Part shown: positions 17,179-27,270 of the stretch, one piece after another
Layout of the letters: every line of letters begins with the position of its first letter
Position numbering within the stretch: the first letter of the stretch is position 1
Assembly: GCA_031285295.1 (NCBI GenBank)
Contig: JAITWK010000037.1
Location: 53,219-117,218 of the forward strand
DNA from: Deltaproteobacteria bacterium
Lineage (GTDB): Bacteria; Desulfobacterota; Desulfovibrionia; Desulfovibrionales; Desulfovibrionaceae
Direction: 5' to 3'
Length of the DNA stretch: 64,000 bases
Made by a program: the position numbers and the translations under genes
Notes under the pieces: generated by a model
What the model saw: only the letters and a program-made list of their open reading frames with translations
What the model was told of the DNA's origin: nothing
Databases searched by the model: none

Positions 17179-18090
17179 CTAGTTCAGGATGTAGCGCAAC
17201 GGGTTAACACAAACACCACTGACACGCACTTCATAGTGCAGATGCGGACCAGTACTGCGCCCGGTGTTGCCCACGGCACCAATTTTGTCGCCACGTGCCA
17301 CACTCTGGCCAAGTTTGACGCCTATTTCCGACATGTGGGCGTAACGGGTGCTGATGTTGTTGCCGTGATTTATGACCACGCAGTTGCCGTAGCCCCCGTC
17401 CCAACCGACAAAACTGATGGTGCCCTTGGCTGGGGAGCGAATGGTCGTACCCTGGCGGTTGGCAATGTCCAGCCCCTTGTGGAAATCGGAGGATCCGGTG
17501 CCGAACGGTGAAATACGCTGCCCAAAGGTGGAGGTGAGATAGCCTTCCACTGGCCAGATGGAGGGAGTGGAAGCCAGCAGTTCGCGGTTTTCACGCAGGG
17601 TGTGCAGCAGATCCTGCTGCTGCAATTCTTCCACTCTGGTATCGGTGCTCATTTGCTCCAGCAGACTGTGTACCCGGCGGGCCAAAAGCTCCTGTCGATA
17701 CAGGGGCAGCGGTTGCAGGCCGCCCGATATGGGACCGCCGGCGCTGGTGATATTGCCGCCGGTATCGGCCAGTTCCTTGTCCAGATTCATCATCACCCGG
17801 AGCTTGGAGTCAAACTGCTGAACACGGGCCAAATCGCTCTGCAACATGGTGAGCTTACCGCCCATGCTGGCGATCTGGATATTCTGTTCCTGTATGGTTT
17901 TGGTGGCCTCATCCAGTTTGCCGCTCAAATACACGGTCTGATACTGATAGCCCCAAAGATAGACTGTGGTAGTGCCCAACCCGGCCAGGAGCAACAGCAG
18001 GAACATAAAGAGCCAGCCGCGCACCTTGAGTTGGCGCGACATGCCTTCACTGTCGCGAAAAATCACAATGTGGTATTTTCGTAAGAGCAT
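17179..18090 (-). CDS. M23 family peptidoglycan endopeptidase, membrane-anchored
   Basis: This LytM-type zinc metallopeptidase acts on peptidoglycan cross-links in the periplasm and has 303 aa. I chose the ATG at 18090, with AAGG about 8 bases upstream. The order is a short cytoplasmic stretch, one transmembrane helix (about residues 30-50, LFMFLLLLLAGLGTTTVYLW) and a coiled coil (about residues 60-110). A linker then leads to a C-terminal M23 domain with FHKGLDIA (zinc His and Asp), the YGNCVVINHG strand and the HLHYEV active-site motif. The catalytic ligands look intact, so this is probably an active hydrolase rather than an EnvC-like regulator. Confidence 0.9.
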   Translation of the reverse strand: MLLRKYHIVIFRDSEGMSRQLKVRGWLFMFLLLLLAGLGTTTVYLWGYQYQTVYLSGKLDEATKTIQEQNIQIASMGGKLTMLQSDLARVQQFDSKLRVMMNLDKELADTGGNITSAGGPISGGLQPLPLYRQELLARRVHSLLEQMSTDTRVEELQQQDLLHTLRENRELLASTPSIWPVEGYLTSTFGQRISPFGTGSSDFHKGLDIANRQGTTIRSPAKGTISFVGWDGGYGNCVVINHGNNISTRYAHMSEIGVKLGQSVARGDKIGAVGNTGRSTGPHLHYEVRVSGVCVNPLRYILN

Positions 18091-18204
18091 GTTCGCCTTT
18101 GCCCTGCCTCGTTGAGTGTTTTCAGACTGCACCAAACGCTTGTAAAGCCTCAGCCCGAAAGTAAATTATAGTTACTAGCTGCCTAAATATTCTGTCAAGG
18201 AAAA

Positions 18205-18969
18205 TCATTGATTTTTCATGTCCGACGGCCCTTGCGTGTGTTGCGCGTGTTGCCAGCGGCATATCCCGTTAAACACGTTCTTTCTCTTGCGCTTTTCACC
18301 GGCGCAAAGCCGTTCCACTTCGGTCATGATTTCGCTGCGCCCGGTAGACCCGGCCGAGGGGCAAGGATTGCTCCAAACCGGCAAATCCCAATGCTTTACC
18401 GCCTTGGCGATCTGGGCTTTCTCCACCAGCAGCAGCGGACGGATAACTTGCAGCCGCCCGCCGAAAAACGCTTCTTTCATGCTCAGGCCGGACACCCGCC
18501 CGGTCTGGACCAGGTTCATAAAAAAGTTGCCGACCAGGTCGTCGGCATTATGTCCGAAAGCCAGGTGGGTAAGGTTGTGCTCGTCGCAAAGCTGAAAAAG
18601 ACGTTTGCGCCGCAGCATGGCGCAATAAAAACAGGCGGATTTTTTACGATTTTCCTCGCTGTGCGCCCTGAGGCCGTGATCGGTTGCCTCGGCCACACCA
18701 GGTACCTTGTTTTCCTCCAGCCAGGACAAGAGCGGCGCATGGTTTTGCGGATCAAAACCGGGGTTGACGTGCAGCGCCATGATTTCAAAAGGGAATGGCA
18801 CTATGCCCTGACGGATGCGCAAAACCTGAAGCAACGCCCAACTATCCATGCCGCCGGATACAGCCACGCCCACCCGTGCGCCGGGCCAGATCATCTCGGT
18901 GCTCTGCATGGCCCGCCCGGCGGCGCGAATGCAAACTTCCTGCGCGTAAGTATATTTTTTTGCTGCCAT
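18205..18969 (-). CDS. TtcA-like PP-loop ATPase (tRNA thiolation family)
   Basis: This is an N-type ATP pyrophosphatase of the TtcA/TtuA type (254 aa), which adenylates a tRNA base for sulfur insertion. The PP-loop SGGMDS lies at residues 38-43. A CFYC pair near residue 113 (preceded by KKSA) and a third Cys in NPCPSAG match the Cys arrangement that holds an iron-sulfur cluster in this family. GHNADDLVGNFFMN is the second family motif. The tail is basic (EKRKRKN). The exact tRNA position (C32 or another) cannot be told. It is divergent from the gene at 19075 across a repeat hairpin. Confidence 0.8.
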   Translation of the reverse strand: MAAKKYTYAQEVCIRAAGRAMQSTEMIWPGARVGVAVSGGMDSWALLQVLRIRQGIVPFPFEIMALHVNPGFDPQNHAPLLSWLEENKVPGVAEATDHGLRAHSEENRKKSACFYCAMLRRKRLFQLCDEHNLTHLAFGHNADDLVGNFFMNLVQTGRVSGLSMKEAFFGGRLQVIRPLLLVEKAQIAKAVKHWDLPVWSNPCPSAGSTGRSEIMTEVERLCAGEKRKRKNVFNGICRWQHAQHTQGPSDMKNQ

Positions 18970-19000
18970 ATAATGAATACCCCTAAATTTGAACGCCTCT

Positions 19001-19032
19001 GGTAGTGCCTGCTTTTGCCGTCAGGCGCTACC
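19001..19032. repeat. Palindromic repeat, hairpin remnant (family member F)
   Basis: GGTAGTGCCTG (19001-19011) pairs with CAGGCGCTACC (19022-19032), with one mismatch. The loop-side sequence CTTTTGCCGT matches the terminal sequence of the copies at 60.6 kb and 1.1 kb. It lies in the divergent spacer before the genes at 18969 and 19075. Confidence 0.6.
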
Positions 19033-19074
19033 ACCGGCTTGGGTTTAAAGAAATAAACGTGTATAAGCAAGAAT

Positions 19075-20046
19075 ATGAGTAACGATTTCCGCATTTATAA
19101 CCGCCCGCTGGTTGGACGCGCTCCGGAAAGACAAGAAGGCCGGAAGGATCAGCGCCTGCTCCGCTTCAAACGTGGCCGCCGCCCCGGTGATATTGTGCGC
19201 GGAATTTTTCTGCGTCTGGAGGGAGCCGCGCCCGGTACGGCCTGGGTAAATCTGGAAGGCGAGGAACTTTTGGCCGAACTGCCGCCGGATCTGGCGGAGC
19301 TCTCCAGATTAATTCTGGCCGGACGTGGCGTGGGCGCTACCCCAACCGGCGTCACTGAAGCGGATTTCCCCCTGCGGGCGGGCAGCGATTGCTATTTCGT
19401 GCTGGAAAAGCTGGACCCGGAACCGGTATTGCGGATGCTTGAACTTGGCACCGAGCACGTAAGTGCCGCACATGGCGAACCGGCTGAATACATTAAATCC
19501 CGTGAACAGGCGTTGATTTTTTGGCGCAATATTGCGGATCTGCCGCCCGCCCAGTTGGCCGCGCGTTACGCCATGACCCGCACGGCGTTGGATCATACGC
19601 TGCATGAACGCCTCTGGCCGCTGCTGCGCAAGGCCGCAAGCCTGAAACTGGCTGGCCCGGCTGACCAGACAAAAGCGCCCAGCCCCCGTGCAGTTTATCT
19701 CTCGTTTTTATCGAGCAACCCGGAAGCAATGGACCGCCATGCCGAGCTTAATCTGCTGCGCGCGGCCATAGTTGGCCTGCTGCGCCCCTTTGGCCTGCGC
19801 GATCTCCTGTTTCTGCCCTGGCTCTGCCCGGAAGCCAGCGCAATCGGTCTGGCCCTGTTGCAAAAACAGCCGGATTTTCTGCTGCAAGCCAAGCTGCCGG
19901 ACGGGCGATTACTTAATGTTCGAGGCAACAGCGGCAACCTTGCGGGCCTTAGGCAAACGGTGGAAGCGCCGGGCAGCGCGGATTTACTGGCTGGTCTGCT
20001 GGCTTTGCATCCGGGGGCGGGCGGTGGCTTTTCCCGTCGGGGGTAG
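19075..20046 (+). CDS. Unrecognised soluble protein, 323 aa
   Basis: I do not recognise this protein. It begins MSNDFRIYNRPLVGR and has a basic N-terminus (residues 1-45). Next come a beta-rich stretch (residues 45-120: GDIVRGIFLRLEGAAPGTAWVNLEGEE, OB-like in look) and a helical middle. That middle contains PAQLAARYAMTRTALDHTLHERLWPLL, which could be a helix-turn-helix-like segment. The Leu-rich C-terminal half resembles a flagellar-length-control or LolA-like fold only vaguely. No signal peptide or membrane helix is visible. It lies 96 bases upstream of serS on the same strand. Coding is supported by an ordered, charged composition and a position that fills the gap between two divergent genes. 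Confidence 0.65.
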   Translation: MSNDFRIYNRPLVGRAPERQEGRKDQRLLRFKRGRRPGDIVRGIFLRLEGAAPGTAWVNLEGEELLAELPPDLAELSRLILAGRGVGATPTGVTEADFPLRAGSDCYFVLEKLDPEPVLRMLELGTEHVSAAHGEPAEYIKSREQALIFWRNIADLPPAQLAARYAMTRTALDHTLHERLWPLLRKAASLKLAGPADQTKAPSPRAVYLSFLSSNPEAMDRHAELNLLRAAIVGLLRPFGLRDLLFLPWLCPEASAIGLALLQKQPDFLLQAKLPDGRLLNVRGNSGNLAGLRQTVEAPGSADLLAGLLALHPGAGGGFSRRG

Positions 20047-20142
20047 GAGTCGCTGTATGGATTTTCTGGACTGTCAGTTTGTCCGGTGCTATATTTGAAC
20101 ATTAGGATATTGAACAAGAAATAAATTGCGGGGTATCTTCCC

Positions 20143-21444
20143 ATGTTGGATCTCAAACTACTGCAAAAGCAGCCGGAAATAGTCGAACAGGCTCTGGCCG
20201 CGCGTCATTCCGATATCAAGGTCGCTGATTTTCAGGCCCTTGACGAGCGCCGCCGCGCCCTGCTGAATGAAGTGGAAAGCCTGAAAAGCGAGCGTAACAA
20301 AGCTTCGGCTGAAATTGCCAAAATGAAGCGCGAAGGCCGGGAAGGCCCGGATCTGGACGCCGCCATGCAGGCCAACGGCGAGTTGGGCGATCGCATAAAA
20401 TTGATGGACGTTGAAACCGAAAAGGTAAAAACCGCCCAGAATGACTGGATGCTGCGCGTACCCAACATTCCCCATTCCAGCGTGCCGCTTGGGCGCGATG
20501 AAAATGACAACGTGGAAGTGCTGCGCTGGGGTAAACTGCCGGAATTTGATTTTCAGCCGAAAGAGCACTGGGAAATCGGCGCTTTTTCTGCCGGTCGCAA
20601 GGGCGGACTGGATTTTGAGCGCGGCAGCAAGCTGGCCGGTTCGCGCTTTTGTGTTTCCTGGGGCTGGGCGGCCCGTCTGGAACGGGCGCTGGTCAGTTTC
20701 TTTCTGGATATCCAGACCCGCGAGCACGGCTATCTGGAAATGCTGCCGCCGCAAATCGTCAATCGCAAGTCCATGCAGGGCACTGGTCAGCTTCCAAAAT
20801 TCGCCGAAGATCTCTTCAAGCTGGAAAATTGGGATTATTACCTCATCCCCACAGCCGAAGTGCCGCTGACCAACCTGTACGCCGATGAAGTTCTGGAAGA
20901 AAAGGATCTGCCCCTGGCTTTCGCCGCCCAGACCGCCTGCTTCCGCTCCGAGGCGGGCAGCGCGGGCAAGGACACGCGCGGCCTGATCCGCCAGCACCAG
21001 TTCACCAAGGTGGAAATGGTGCGCTACGCCCATCCGGACAAATCCTACGACGAACTGGAACTGATGCGCGGCCACGCGGAAAAGCTGTTGCAACGCCTGG
21101 AACTGCCCTATCGCGTAATTACTCTGTGCAGTGGCGACATGGGCTTTGGCGCGGCCAAAACCTATGATCTGGAAGTCTGGCTGCCCGGCCAGAACAAATA
21201 CCGTGAAATCTCCTCCTGCTCCAACTGCGGTGATTTTCAGGCCAGACGGGCCAATTTGCGCTTCCGCCCGAACGGCGGCGGCAAGCCGGAATTTGTGCAT
21301 ACCCTGAACGGTTCCGGCCTGCCCATAGGGCGCACAGTGGTAGCGGTTATTGAAAACGGCCAGCAAAAGGACGGTAGCTTCCGTATTCCAACCGCCCTGC
21401 AACCTTACATGGGCGGTGTGAAAGTAATCGGAGCGGAGGAATAG
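20143..21444 (+). CDS. serS: Seryl-tRNA synthetase
   Basis: This class II aminoacyl-tRNA synthetase charges tRNA-Ser, and also tRNA-Sec, which makes it part of selenocysteine supply for PrdB. It has 433 aa. It has an N-terminal antiparallel coiled-coil arm (residues about 30-100), motif 2 [21 protein letters not shown] and motif 3 [19 protein letters not shown]. The [14 protein letters not shown] segment is typical of bacterial SerRS. It starts [18 protein letters not shown], the usual N-terminus. A tRNA-Lys gene lies 121 bases downstream with its own promoter. Confidence 0.97.
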   Translation: MLDLKLLQKQPEIVEQALAARHSDIKVADFQALDERRRALLNEVESLKSERNKASAEIAKMKREGREGPDLDAAMQANGELGDRIKLMDVETEKVKTAQNDWMLRVPNIPHSSVPLGRDENDNVEVLRWGKLPEFDFQPKEHWEIGAFSAGRKGGLDFERGSKLAGSRFCVSWGWAARLERALVSFFLDIQTREHGYLEMLPPQIVNRKSMQGTGQLPKFAEDLFKLENWDYYLIPTAEVPLTNLYADEVLEEKDLPLAFAAQTACFRSEAGSAGKDTRGLIRQHQFTKVEMVRYAHPDKSYDELELMRGHAEKLLQRLELPYRVITLCSGDMGFGAAKTYDLEVWLPGQNKYREISSCSNCGDFQARRANLRFRPNGGGKPEFVHTLNGSGLPIGRTVVAVIENGQQKDGSFRIPTALQPYMGGVKVIGAEE

Positions 21445-21515
21445 CAATAAAGCCTGAGCTGCAAAGGTTGACGCGCCTTCCGGGCAAAAAAATTGCGACA
21501 ATCACGATTTATGCG

Positions 21516-21544
21516 TTGACCTGCGTTCCGGCTTGATCTATAAA
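21516..21544 (+). promoter_or_regulatory. Sigma-70 promoter of tRNA-Lys
   Basis: TTGACC (21516-21521) and TATAAA (21539-21544) are separated by 17 bases. They end 21 bases before the tRNA 5' end, as expected for a stable-RNA promoter. Confidence 0.75.
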
Positions 21545-21565
21545 GCGCCTTCGCACTCATTTTCC

Positions 21566-21641
21566 GGGTCGTTAACTCAGCAGGTAGAGTACCTCCCTTT
21601 TAAGGAGGGGGCCGCAGGTTCGAATCCTGCACGACCCACCA
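21566..21641 (+). tRNA. tRNA-Lys (anticodon TTT)
   Basis: A full cloverleaf can be drawn. The acceptor is GGGTCGT/ACGACCC and the D arm includes AGCAGGTAGA. The anticodon stem CCTCC/GGAGG closes the loop CTTTTAA (anticodon TTT), and the T arm is GCAGG-TTCGAAT-CCTGC. The discriminator is A and CCA is encoded. It has its own promoter and a terminator 17 bases downstream. Confidence 0.97.
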
Positions 21642-21657
21642 ACAAGATTTCCCGGAT

Positions 21658-21697
21658 AGTCCCGCAACACCATTAAAGTGTTGCGGGACTTTGTTTT
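21658..21697 (+). terminator. Terminator after tRNA-Lys
   Basis: AGTCCCGCAACAC (21658-21670) and GTGTTGCGGGACT (21678-21690) form a perfect 13-bp stem with a 7-base loop, followed by TTGTTTTT. Confidence 0.85.
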
Positions 21698-21729
21698 TAT
21701 ACCTACGCCCCCTCTTTGAGGGAGAGCCG

Positions 21730-21981
21730 TTAAGAGACAAGGGTTCCGTTATAATAGAGCGCCTCGGATGCTATATCCAGGTCATCATTCCAGACAACAG
21801 CGTAGTTTTGTTTTTTGGCTTGCATGAATAAGCTGATATTTTTCAATGGCGCGAATATAGGGTGATTAAGTTCCGGCTTGAAGTCGTACAAACGTTTTTC
21901 GCCGGTCTCAAAGGTTAATAGCAGCGTATGATCGCTACGAGGCTCAACGTGGCTGAGCTTTATAAAGCCGAACTGTGACAT
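21730..21981 (-). CDS. DUF2442 family protein
   Basis: This small protein (83 aa from the ATG at 21981; GGTGAGGTGG lies just upstream) is of the DUF2442 type. It shows FETGEKRLYDFKPELNHPIFAPLKN and the AVVWNDDLDIASEALYYNG ending that is typical of the family. DUF2442 genes normally sit directly after a DUF4160 gene in a two-gene unit of toxin-antitoxin-like behaviour, though the activity is not established. Here the partner just upstream is broken (21990-22090), so this gene is an orphan, probably decaying. It lies next to a tRNA gene, a common landing place for such modules. Confidence 0.85.
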   Translation of the reverse strand: MSQFGFIKLSHVEPRSDHTLLLTFETGEKRLYDFKPELNHPIFAPLKNISLFMQAKKQNYAVVWNDDLDIASEALYYNGTLVS

Positions 21982-21989
21982 AATCCACC

Positions 21990-22090
21990 TCACCGTAAGG
22001 GTTCAATCTTGAACAAACCCCTCATTTCGGTTGCAAGCTGCCAGTTTGCATTGAGATGATAATTCCATAAAACATGCTGAGAACAGGCAT
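21990..22090 (-). pseudogene. Internally deleted DUF4160 gene, partner of DUF2442
   Basis: The ATG at 22090 begins MPVLSMFYGIIISM, the start typical of DUF4160. A stretch of only about 101 bases then leads, in another frame, to NWQLATEMRGLFKIEPLR and a TGA at 21990-21992, the family's C-terminal ending. The middle (about 45 residues, including the conserved HxPHxH-type region) is missing, and the two ends are out of frame with each other. The TGA overlaps the ribosome site of the DUF2442 gene, so the original operon layout is still visible. Confidence 0.72.
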
Positions 22091-22274
22091 TATGGTTACT
22101 CCGTTTCTATTCAAGATATATGTATTTTTTATCAGATGACAACCATAATAACAACCGGGGCAATGATTAATACCGTACAAACCGCATCAGGAAAAAGTCT
22201 TCTACCCCCCTAAAGTTTTCCTCCAGCCTGACGATATGCCTTGCGAGAAGCTGTATTTTTACCCTGGAGGAATT

Positions 22275-22907
22275 ATGCAAATATCCTCAACACGGCTGGC
22301 CGCTTATGAAGCGCAAAGAGCGCAAGGCGTGGCGCAGCAGCAGCCCGGCAAAAGCAATGGGACGTTGCCCGGTGCTTTTGGGCCTGCCTATATGCGTATG
22401 GCCGGAGCCGAATTATCGGAAAGTACCGGTTTATACGGGTCTGATGCAAAATTGCGTCAGGCAAAATTAGCGGGATTAAATGCCAAAGAACAAAGCCTAG
22501 AAGATGTTACCACACGCAGAGGCGCTGACGGTCAGGAGCTGACCGAGGGTGAGGAAGCGCAAATTGAAAAGTTGCGCCAAAGGGATGCCAAGGTACGCTC
22601 GCACGAAGCGGCTCACGTTCTGGCCGCCGGAGGTCAGGCCGGGATGCCAACCTACACCTACCAGACCGGGCCGGATGGGCGGCGCTACGCCATTGGAGGC
22701 GCGGTAAACATTTCCATCATGCGGACCGGCGATCCAGAAAAGGACGCCCGGGAAGCCAGCACAGCCCAGCGGGCCGCCCTTGCCGCAGGCGAAGCCTCTA
22801 CCGCAGATTTGCAAACAGCGGCCAGAGCTGGCGATATGACCGCGCAAGCCAATGCGCGGGCAATGGAACGCGGTCTGGAGCGTTATCAGAAACAGGCGCT
22901 GGCATAA
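22275..22907 (+). CDS. SprA-related putative metalloprotease
   Basis: The ATG at 22275 has GGAGG 5 bases upstream; a longer frame from 22236 is rejected. The product is 210 residues. The C-terminal half is the SprA-related domain, with SHEAAHVLAAGG (an HExxH zinc-peptidase motif), then TYTYQTGPDGRRYAIGGAV and the helical stretch DARASTAQRAALA-like that ends the family. The N-terminal about 80 residues are low-complexity and disordered. It has no signal peptide. In other proteobacteria the family is called a putative metalloprotease and its role is not known. It converges on argH across a bidirectional terminator. Confidence 0.8.
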   Translation: MQISSTRLAAYEAQRAQGVAQQQPGKSNGTLPGAFGPAYMRMAGAELSESTGLYGSDAKLRQAKLAGLNAKEQSLEDVTTRRGADGQELTEGEEAQIEKLRQRDAKVRSHEAAHVLAAGGQAGMPTYTYQTGPDGRRYAIGGAVNISIMRTGDPEKDAREASTAQRAALAAGEASTADLQTAARAGDMTAQANARAMERGLERYQKQALA

Positions 22908-22986
22908 TCACATACTCTTCACCATGTGGGCATAAACAGGCATCTCAAAATCAAAAACTCCAGACGCCCCATTGCCATGCGAACGC

Positions 22987-23033
22987 AAAAACGAGTCCCT
23001 CAACGCTTTTAGCTGTTGAGGGACTCGTTTTTG
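22987..23033. terminator. Bidirectional terminator between the SprA-like gene and argH
   Basis: AAAACGAGTCCCTCAAC (22988-23004) and GTTGAGGGACTCGTTTT (23015-23031) form a long perfect stem with U tracts on both strands. It fits two convergent genes. Confidence 0.85.
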
Positions 23034-23049
23034 TAACTATGTGCTGGCG

Positions 23050-24438
<1,389 letters not shown>

Positions 24439-24514
24439 GATTTAAACTTCTCTTAACGTATTACTTTAATTACACCCAAATCGAGGGGGTCTGGGGCGGC
24501 AGCCCCATATTTCT

Positions 24515-25717
<1,203 letters not shown>

Positions 25718-25750
25718 TTTTGTCCTCATATTTGCATATAATTTTGTTTG

Positions 25751-26650
25751 CTAAGAAAAAATCCACTCTAAAATCGCTTTCTGCGCGTGAAGGCGATTTT
25801 CCGCCTCATCAAAGATGATCGAGTTCGGACCTTCAAGCACGCCTTCGCTTACTTCCTCGCCCCGGTGGGCGGGCAGGCAGTGCATGAACTTGGCGTCAGG
25901 CGCGGCCAGCGCCATCAACGCCTCGTCAACACAAAACCCCTTGAAGGCTTTTTCGCGCTCGCGCTGTTCCGCTTCCTGTCCCATGGAGGCCCAAACGTCG
26001 GTGTTGACGTAATTCGCTCCCGCAATGCCCTGCTTCGGGTCCTGGGTAAGAAAAATCTTTGCCCCGGCAGCCTGATAGCTGCGCACAAGCGCAGGGTCCG
26101 GTTCGTAGCCGGACGGGCAGGCCAGAGAAAGCTCAAAGGGGAAATACACAGCGGCTTCCATCCAGGAATTGGCCATGTTGTTGCCATCGCCAATCCAGGC
26201 CACACGCACCCTGGAGAGATCCCGATCCCGCTCGTAGATGGTCAGGATGTCGGCCAGCACCTGACAGGGATGCCCCTGGTCCGTAAGGGCGTTGACCACC
26301 GGAAGGCTGCCGTATTGCATCAGCTCGTCCAGCTTCTCCTGCCCGAAGGTACGCACTACCATGCCGTCGCAGTAACGGGAAATTACCCTGGCGGTATCGC
26401 GCAAAGGCTCGGAGCGGCCAAGCTGGCTTTCGGCCGGAGTCATAAAAATGGTCTGCCCGCCCAATTGACGGATGCCGACTTCAAAAGAAAGCCGAGTCCG
26501 GGTGGAAGCCTTTTCAAAAATCATGGCGATCACCTTGCCGTCCAAAAGCTTGCCGCGATAGCCGGTTGCCTTCATTTCCCTGGCCCGCTCCAGCACCTTA
26601 TGGCAATGCTCCGGGCCAAGATCTTTGAATCCGATAAAATGTCTGGTCAT
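25751..26650 (-). CDS. argF: Ornithine carbamoyltransferase
   Basis: This enzyme converts ornithine and carbamoyl phosphate to citrulline. It has 299 aa, a little shorter than many homologues but complete. Motifs are KASTRTRLSFE (carbamoyl-phosphate loop), DQGHPCQVLAD (the HPCQ motif) and MHCLPAHRGEEV (the HCLP loop with the ornithine-site Cys). It is the first gene of the argFGH run. Immediately upstream begins an accessory region whose base composition changes. Confidence 0.97.
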   Translation of the reverse strand: MTRHFIGFKDLGPEHCHKVLERAREMKATGYRGKLLDGKVIAMIFEKASTRTRLSFEVGIRQLGGQTIFMTPAESQLGRSEPLRDTARVISRYCDGMVVRTFGQEKLDELMQYGSLPVVNALTDQGHPCQVLADILTIYERDRDLSRVRVAWIGDGNNMANSWMEAAVYFPFELSLACPSGYEPDPALVRSYQAAGAKIFLTQDPKQGIAGANYVNTDVWASMGQEAEQREREKAFKGFCVDEALMALAAPDAKFMHCLPAHRGEEVSEGVLEGPNSIIFDEAENRLHAQKAILEWIFS

Positions 26651-26827
26651 GATATGCTCCGCCTGCCTGTATTTGGTAAAAAGTAATTCTTAGATGTAGA
26701 GCCAAAAAGCTGCGTTTGTAAAGCCCGGCAATACACTTAGTTTGAATAGACTGAAAGCGTTACAGTTTGCCGTCTTCGCCCAGACCTCGACCTTGGAGCG
26801 AATGAGAAAGCCCGGCTTCGGTGCTAG

Positions 26828-27088
26828 GAGATTGCAGACAAATTGCGCGAGAAAGGGATTGATGTGAAGCCGCCAACTCCGGCGAAATACCTGAACGAGT
26901 TCAGACACGGGAAGGACCGGACAAAAGACACGTCTACACCTCCGGAAAAGACCGTACCGGTATCGCAAAAACAGGAGCAGCCACCTCAGGCCGCGCTCGA
27001 GAAGCCGATTGCGACAAAGCCCCTAAGAGGTATCAGTACCAGACCACACACCAAGGTCTTTCGTCGTCACACCGGACATTCCTTTTGA
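26828..27088 (+). pseudogene. Orphan C-terminal gene fragment at the island edge
   Basis: This fragment lies within the 620-base gap between argF and the helicase. The frame opens after a TAG and reads EIADKLREKGIDVKPPTPAK, then a Pro/Gln-rich, basic tail ending PHTKVFRRHTGHSF (about 86 residues). There is no good start codon or ribosome site. The texture (helical, charged, then a proline-rich basic tail) is like the C-terminus of a mobilisation relaxase, but I cannot name it. It is read as the 3' remnant of a gene lost by deletion. The 175 bases before it hold nothing I can recognise. Confidence 0.35.
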
Positions 27089-27133
27089 TGAGTTGTAGCA
27101 AAAAATTGAACATTTTTACTCCGCCAGCGAAAG

Positions 27134-27164
27134 CACTCTCAAATTTTATACGGGAGTGTTTTTT
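27134..27164 (+). terminator. Terminator-like hairpin before the helicase gene
   Basis: CACTCTC (27134-27140) and GGGAGTG (27152-27158) form a short stem with one mismatch, followed by TTTTTTG. It marks the switch from GC-balanced DNA to the AT-rich helicase segment. Confidence 0.5.
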
Positions 27165-27270
27165 GTTATCAGCTTTTGACAAATAACCTTGCCCAAGCAT
27201 ATATAGAATCTTATTCAGAAAATATATAATTTAGCCAAATGAACAGACAAGAAAGGAATTTAAAACTGTT

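Noticed and set aside
26690..26968. 92-codon minus-strand frame upstream of argF
   Set aside because: It has no ribosome site, overlaps the better plus-strand fragment and shows an erratic Cys/Arg/Phe composition.
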